From positions 1 to 10,380 of the forward strand of contig SLQH01000289.1 of assembly GCA_007131555.1 (NCBI GenBank): a stretch of DNA of 10,380 nucleotides, given 5' to 3'. A program made the position numbers and the translations under genes. This DNA comes from Planctomycetota bacterium (GTDB lineage: Bacteria > Planctomycetota > UBA11346). Numbering within the stretch: position 1 is the stretch's first letter; every line of letters begins with the position of its first letter. The notes beneath the pieces are model-generated. The model saw only the letters and a program-made list of their open reading frames with translations, was not told the DNA's origin and did not search any database. Positions 7,757 to 10,380 of this stretch are shown piece after piece.

Positions 7757-9274
7757 ATGACTACTCCCCCCAACATCATCATGATCCTCGCCGACGACAT
7801 GGGCTACGGCGATGTCCGCCACCTCAACCCAGACTGTGCCTTCCCCACCCCTCACCTGGACAGTCTGGCCAGAGACGGCATGCATTGCACCGATGCCCAT
7901 AGCTCGTCGGCCGTCTGCACTCCCAGCCGCTACAGCATCCTGACCGGGCGCTACTGCTGGCGCACATGGCTCAAGAGTCGGGTACTCAGCGGCATTGATG
8001 GCCCCCTCATTGAGCCAGACCGGGTGACCGTCGCCTCCCTGCTGAGTCAGGCGGGCTATCGTACCGCCTGTATCGGCAAATGGCACCTGGGCTGGAACTG
8101 GGGCACCACCTCGGCCCACCAGCAGGACCCCGGTCTGTCGCCACGCTATGGCGAACACCTGGACTGGATCGACTTCCATCAACCGATCAGCAATGGGCCA
8201 ACCACCTGTGGCTTCGATCATTTCTACGGCATCAGCGGTTCGCTGGACATGCCTCCCTACGTCTATGTTGAGGATGATCGGGTGGAGGCCCTACCCAGTG
8301 CCTGGGCTGGTCCCGGCGAGTTTGTACGGCCCGGACCACGGCAACCGGGCCTGCATGCCCACAATGTCCTGGGCCATCTCACCGACCGGGCTGTCCAATG
8401 GATCGGGCAACAGGATGATCAGCCTTTCTTCCTCTATTTCCCGCTCACCGCACCCCATGGACCAATCGCACCAGCACCCCAGTTCATGGGGCTCAGCGAT
8501 GTCAGTCCGTACGCCGACTTCTGTATGGAAGTCGATCATCGGGTTGGACAGATCCTGGAAACCCTGCGCCGTTGTGGACAGGAAGACAATACCCTGGTCA
8601 TCTTCACCAGCGACAATGGGGCCTCGGCCAAACCTGCCGAGTGCGCCATCCTGGAAGCCCATTACGGCCACCACTGCTCACAACGCTATCGCGGCTACAA
8701 GAGCGACATCTGGGATGGCGGCCACCGCCTCCCCTTTCTCATGCGCTGGCCCTCTGCCATCTCTGCAGGCAGCCGCTGCGATACCCCCATCGGTCTCTTC
8801 GACTTGATCGCCACCTGTGCTGAGTTGACCGGCCAACAACTACCGGACGATGCCGGCGAGGACAGTAACTCCTTCGCTCCGGCCCTGTTCGGACGCCCCA
8901 TCGACACCTCCCGCCGCCCTGAACTGATCCACCATTCCATTGATGGTCGTTTCGCCATCCGCCAGGGGCGATGGAAGCTCTGCCGCTGTCCCGGCTCCGG
9001 AGGCTGGACCCTTCCTGACGCTCAGGCCCGCCAGGAGAGACTACCTCCTGTCCAGCTCTACGACATGGACGACGACCCCGGTGAACAACGCAATCATCAG
9101 GACCAACAACCGGCAGTGGTAGCCGAACTGACGGCCGCCCTCCACCGCATCATCATGCGCGGACGCAGTACCCCCGGACCAATCGTCTGCAACCACGGTC
9201 AACCCGGCAGCGATCGCTGGCCCCAGGTCGATTGGATCAGCGAAATACCGGAGCCCTTCATCATTGATGACTGA
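7757..9274 (+). CDS. Sulfatase (type I, formylglycine-dependent), predicted cytoplasmic
   Basis: This 505-residue member of the arylsulfatase/alkaline phosphatase superfamily hydrolyses sulfate esters. It has metal-binding ADDMGYGD (12-19, D13 and D14); the formylglycine motif CTPSR (54-58), in which C54 would be converted to formylglycine, followed by LTGRY; GKWHLGW (107-113, K108 and H110); TAPHGP (231-236, H234); FTSDNGA (283-289, D286 and N287); and SDIWDGGHRLPF (316-327) with K315 before it. All catalytic residues are present. The protein starts MTTPPNIIMILADD, with the catalytic fold beginning at once, so there is no signal peptide and the enzyme should be cytoplasmic. It would need a formylglycine maturase (anSME type), which is not in the window. 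The substrate cannot be told by eye, though sulfated sugars are likely given the AraC regulator. The gene looks leaderless. Confidence 0.95.
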   Translation: MTTPPNIIMILADDMGYGDVRHLNPDCAFPTPHLDSLARDGMHCTDAHSSSAVCTPSRYSILTGRYCWRTWLKSRVLSGIDGPLIEPDRVTVASLLSQAGYRTACIGKWHLGWNWGTTSAHQQDPGLSPRYGEHLDWIDFHQPISNGPTTCGFDHFYGISGSLDMPPYVYVEDDRVEALPSAWAGPGEFVRPGPRQPGLHAHNVLGHLTDRAVQWIGQQDDQPFFLYFPLTAPHGPIAPAPQFMGLSDVSPYADFCMEVDHRVGQILETLRRCGQEDNTLVIFTSDNGASAKPAECAILEAHYGHHCSQRYRGYKSDIWDGGHRLPFLMRWPSAISAGSRCDTPIGLFDLIATCAELTGQQLPDDAGEDSNSFAPALFGRPIDTSRRPELIHHSIDGRFAIRQGRWKLCRCPGSGGWTLPDAQARQERLPPVQLYDMDDDPGEQRNHQDQQPAVVAELTAALHRIIMRGRSTPGPIVCNHGQPGSDRWPQVDWISEIPEPFIIDD

Positions 9275-9333
9275 CCATGAATCCAGCGGGAGGCGGGAGG
9301 CCGAAGGAGTGATCGGACCTCAGGTCCGTGGTC
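9275..9333 (+). terminator. Downstream region of sulfatase with palindromic hairpin
   Basis: CGGACCTCAGGTCCG (9314-9328) is a 15-base near-perfect palindrome about 40 bases after the sulfatase stop and could end its transcript, although no T-tract follows. A tandem GCGGGAG-GCGGGAG lies just before it. The dispersed element begins at 9334. Confidence 0.4.
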
Positions 9334-9510
9334 ATAGGCGCCTGTAAGAAATAGCGACCGAGCATGTTCGAGCAGCTATGGTGAAGGCTTTGGCTCCGGA
9401 CTCGTCAGTAAACACCGCCCAGGATACTTCAAGCGCTTCGTGTGCTTTTGCAACGTGACTGACAAGGCCAAGCCAGGCGACGTGTCAGTCTATTCCTTAC
9501 AGGCTCCTAG
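9334..9510. mobile_element. 177-bp MITE-like element with 21-bp terminal inverted repeats (dispersed repeat copy 2)
   Basis: The left end (9334-9354) and the reverse complement of the right end (9490-9510) agree at 18 of 21 positions, sharing GCCTGTAAG and AATAG. The right 47 bases (9464-9510) are nearly identical to copy 1 and copy 3. An internal block, AGCTATGGTGAAGG (9374-9387), also has a counterpart in copy 3. The element is too short to encode a transposase and contains no gene, which fits a non-autonomous, MITE-like insertion. Target-site duplications are not obvious. The right end overlaps the 3' end of the GIY-YIG gene. Confidence 0.65.
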
Positions 9511-9825
9511 CCCCGGGGCCATCCTGCTCCCCGCCACTACCGCCTCCTTGCCTGCTCGCGACAGGGCCTTGAGGGCCGCTTCGACCCGCAGGGCCTGGGA
9601 GCGATTGGCCACCGTGATGGTCCATACCAGACGCAGGGGTCCACGACCGCGCAGACTGCGGGCCGCCGTCCGTCCACCAGCACTGTGTTCGCCGAAGCGA
9701 CGGACCACATCGGTGGTGGCCCCGGCGTACAGGGCCCCATCAACACGACGGATGAGATAGACCGACCAGCACCCGCCAGCATCACTCCCGGCAGGACTGG
9801 AAGCGGCGACACAAGGGCTGGTCAT
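9490..9825 (-). CDS. GIY-YIG nuclease domain protein (UPF0213/YhbQ-like)
   Basis: This small single-domain protein (111 residues from the ATG at 9825) has the GIY-YIG core: SVYLIRRVDGALYAG (21-35), where VYL and YAG stand for GIY and YIG; TTDVVRRFGEH (37-47) with the catalytic-arginine region; RGRGPLRLVW (59-68); and VEAALKALSRAGK (81-93) with the metal-binding glutamate E82. This order is typical of the UPF0213 family, whose role is poorly known but may include DNA repair. The frame is open further upstream, but homology starts near residue 20 and the next gene ends at 9849, so 9825 is preferred even though its ribosome-binding site is poor. The last residues (GACKE) and the stop codon are encoded by the terminal repeat of the 177-bp element, so the original C-terminus has probably been altered by insertion. 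Confidence 0.85.
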   Translation of the reverse strand: MTSPCVAASSPAGSDAGGCWSVYLIRRVDGALYAGATTDVVRRFGEHSAGGRTAARSLRGRGPLRLVWTITVANRSQALRVEAALKALSRAGKEAVVAGSRMAPGLGACKE

Positions 9826-9848
9826 GACTGTAGAAACAACCAGAGGCG

Positions 9849-10097
9849 TCAGCCGACCAGGGCGGCGATCTCTTCTGGAGTCACCTGGCCAAAACGCTTG
9901 CCAAGCTGGACGCTGATCCAACTCTGCATGGCCGGGCTATAGCCCTTGGCCGGATCCACAGCCGCAACGGCGGCGTGCATGCGGGCATCCCGCCGGCCCC
10001 GTTCCTTCTGCTTGAGGGCGCCATTGACACGACGGGTCTCAATCTGCCGCTCACGACGGGAATCGAGACGAACCTTGCGACGCAGACCGATGGCCAT
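9849..10097 (-). CDS. Hypothetical 82-residue protein, unrecognised
   Basis: I do not recognise this family. The protein has a very basic N-terminal half rich in Arg and Lys (residues 6-40, probably helical) and a C-terminal half with YSPAMQSWISVQLGKRF (52-68 region) ending in TPEEIAALVG, which looks like a compact helical domain. A nucleic-acid-binding role is possible from charge alone. GAGGG at 10106-10110, 8 bases before the ATG at 10097, supports that start over an in-frame GTG at 10112. The stop is 24 bases before the GIY-YIG start, so the two form an operon. They are flanked by inverted copies of the dispersed repeat. Confidence 0.6.
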   Translation of the reverse strand: MAIGLRRKVRLDSRRERQIETRRVNGALKQKERGRRDARMHAAVAAVDPAKGYSPAMQSWISVQLGKRFGQVTPEEIAALVG

Positions 10098-10141
10098 GAT
10101 GACATCCCTCACGAGCAGGTGGACAGATCACGGGGCGACAG

Positions 10142-10186
10142 GCCCCCGCGGGGGCAGGAACAATAGCCAGCAGAGCCGTGATGCAA
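10142..10186 (-). promoter_or_regulatory. Possible promoter with palindromic operator for the two-gene cassette
   Basis: On the minus strand, TTGCAT (10181-10186) and TATTGT (10160-10165) are separated by 15 bases. Just downstream, over the expected transcription start, is the perfect 14-base palindrome GCCCCCGCGGGGGC (10142-10155), which could be a repressor site or simply a hairpin in the leader. The spacing is short, so the promoter call is weak. Confidence 0.3.
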
Positions 10187-10247
10187 GGGGAAAAGCGGCC
10201 ATCGGAACCGGGAGGAGCGTGAGGACCGACATCAGCAGCCAGGCACT

Positions 10248-10380
10248 CTATGAGCTCGCAAGGAATAGACTGACACGTCGCCTGGCTTGGCCTTTTCGGC
10301 CCCGATTCCGCCGAAATCCTCACCATAGCTACGGCTATGGCTGCGGTTTTCGACGAAATCGGGACTCGAAAATGCACTGC
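10248..10380 (-). repeat. Dispersed repeat, copy 3, inverted and cut by window end
   Basis: The terminal 21 bases (10248-10268) match the copy 1 and copy 2 ends at 17 of 21 positions. Bases 10260-10303 are then almost identical to the reverse complement of the conserved core, including GACTGACACGTCGCCTGG and the GGCC-TTTTC-GGCC hairpin. Beyond that, a 63-base imperfect palindrome (10301-10363) follows. The element runs off the right edge of the window, so its full length and other end are unknown. Confidence 0.8.
10301..10363 (-). repeat. 63-base imperfect palindrome inside repeat copy 3
   Basis: Bases 10301-10316 pair with 10348-10363 over 16 positions with two mismatches, and the centre is a perfect hairpin CCATAGC-TACG-GCTATGG (10323-10340). 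Both mismatches become G-T/G-U wobbles if the minus strand is read, and C-A clashes if the plus strand is read. The structure therefore favours the minus strand as the folded molecule. Confidence 0.65.

Noticed and set aside
10051..10377. A 108-codon minus-strand frame at the window end.
   Set aside because: It starts inside the repeat palindrome, runs through the cassette promoter region and overlaps the better-supported 82-residue gene in another frame.
10248..10380. Integron attC site, suggested by the imperfect palindrome.
   Set aside because: The RYYYAAC and GTTRRRY end motifs are not present and there is no integrase or cassette array.

Overview
The window is GC-rich bacterial chromosome with ordinary housekeeping genes in the middle and repeat-rich accessory DNA at both ends. 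I recognise ten protein genes, no rRNA or tRNA genes, and no CRISPR array. The gene set (tpiA next to secG, a stand-alone MaeB-type malic enzyme, a bacterial-length AspRS, and an AraC regulator divergent from a sulfatase) would fit a Gram-negative bacterium of the PVC group (planctomycete, Kiritimatiellota or Lentisphaerota type). This is inference from gene content only; a gammaproteobacterium is not excluded.

Layout: 1-401 has no gene. It holds a 27-bp perfect inverted repeat (14-40 / 223-249), a Rho-independent terminator at 89-120, and the first copy of a dispersed repeat (about 287-341). 402-2353 is a minus-strand operon, tpiA-secG-lipoate ligase-like, driven from a recognisable promoter at 2387-2414. 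2478-4606 is a plus-strand pair, malic enzyme and the alpha subunit of a class I (Fe-S) fumarase, overlapping by ATGA; the fumarase beta subunit is not in the window. 4607-5108 is a 500-base non-coding gap with a REP-like GTAG hairpin and other small hairpins. 5109-6881 is aspS, carrying residues that suggest a non-discriminating enzyme. It converges with an AraC-family regulator (6891-7685) across a small hairpin. The regulator is divergent from a sulfatase (7757-9274), and both genes have a -10 hexamer only 6-7 bases before the ATG, so both look leaderless.

9275-10380 is the second repeat-rich stretch. A 177-bp MITE-like element (9334-9510) has 21-bp terminal inverted repeats. A further copy of the same repeat lies in the opposite orientation at 10248-10380, running off the window. 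Between the two lies a two-gene minus-strand cassette: an unrecognised 82-residue basic protein and a GIY-YIG nuclease-like protein whose stop codon lies inside the element end.

How the genes work together: tpiA (glycolysis), the malic enzyme (malate to pyruvate) and the fumarase subunit (fumarate to malate) are central carbon functions; secG and aspS are secretion and translation genes. The AraC-sulfatase pair looks like a small inducible unit for handling sulfated compounds, probably in the cytoplasm because no signal peptide is seen. The most unusual content is the three-copy dispersed repeat family with terminal inverted repeats and strong internal palindromes, for which I see no transposase in the window.
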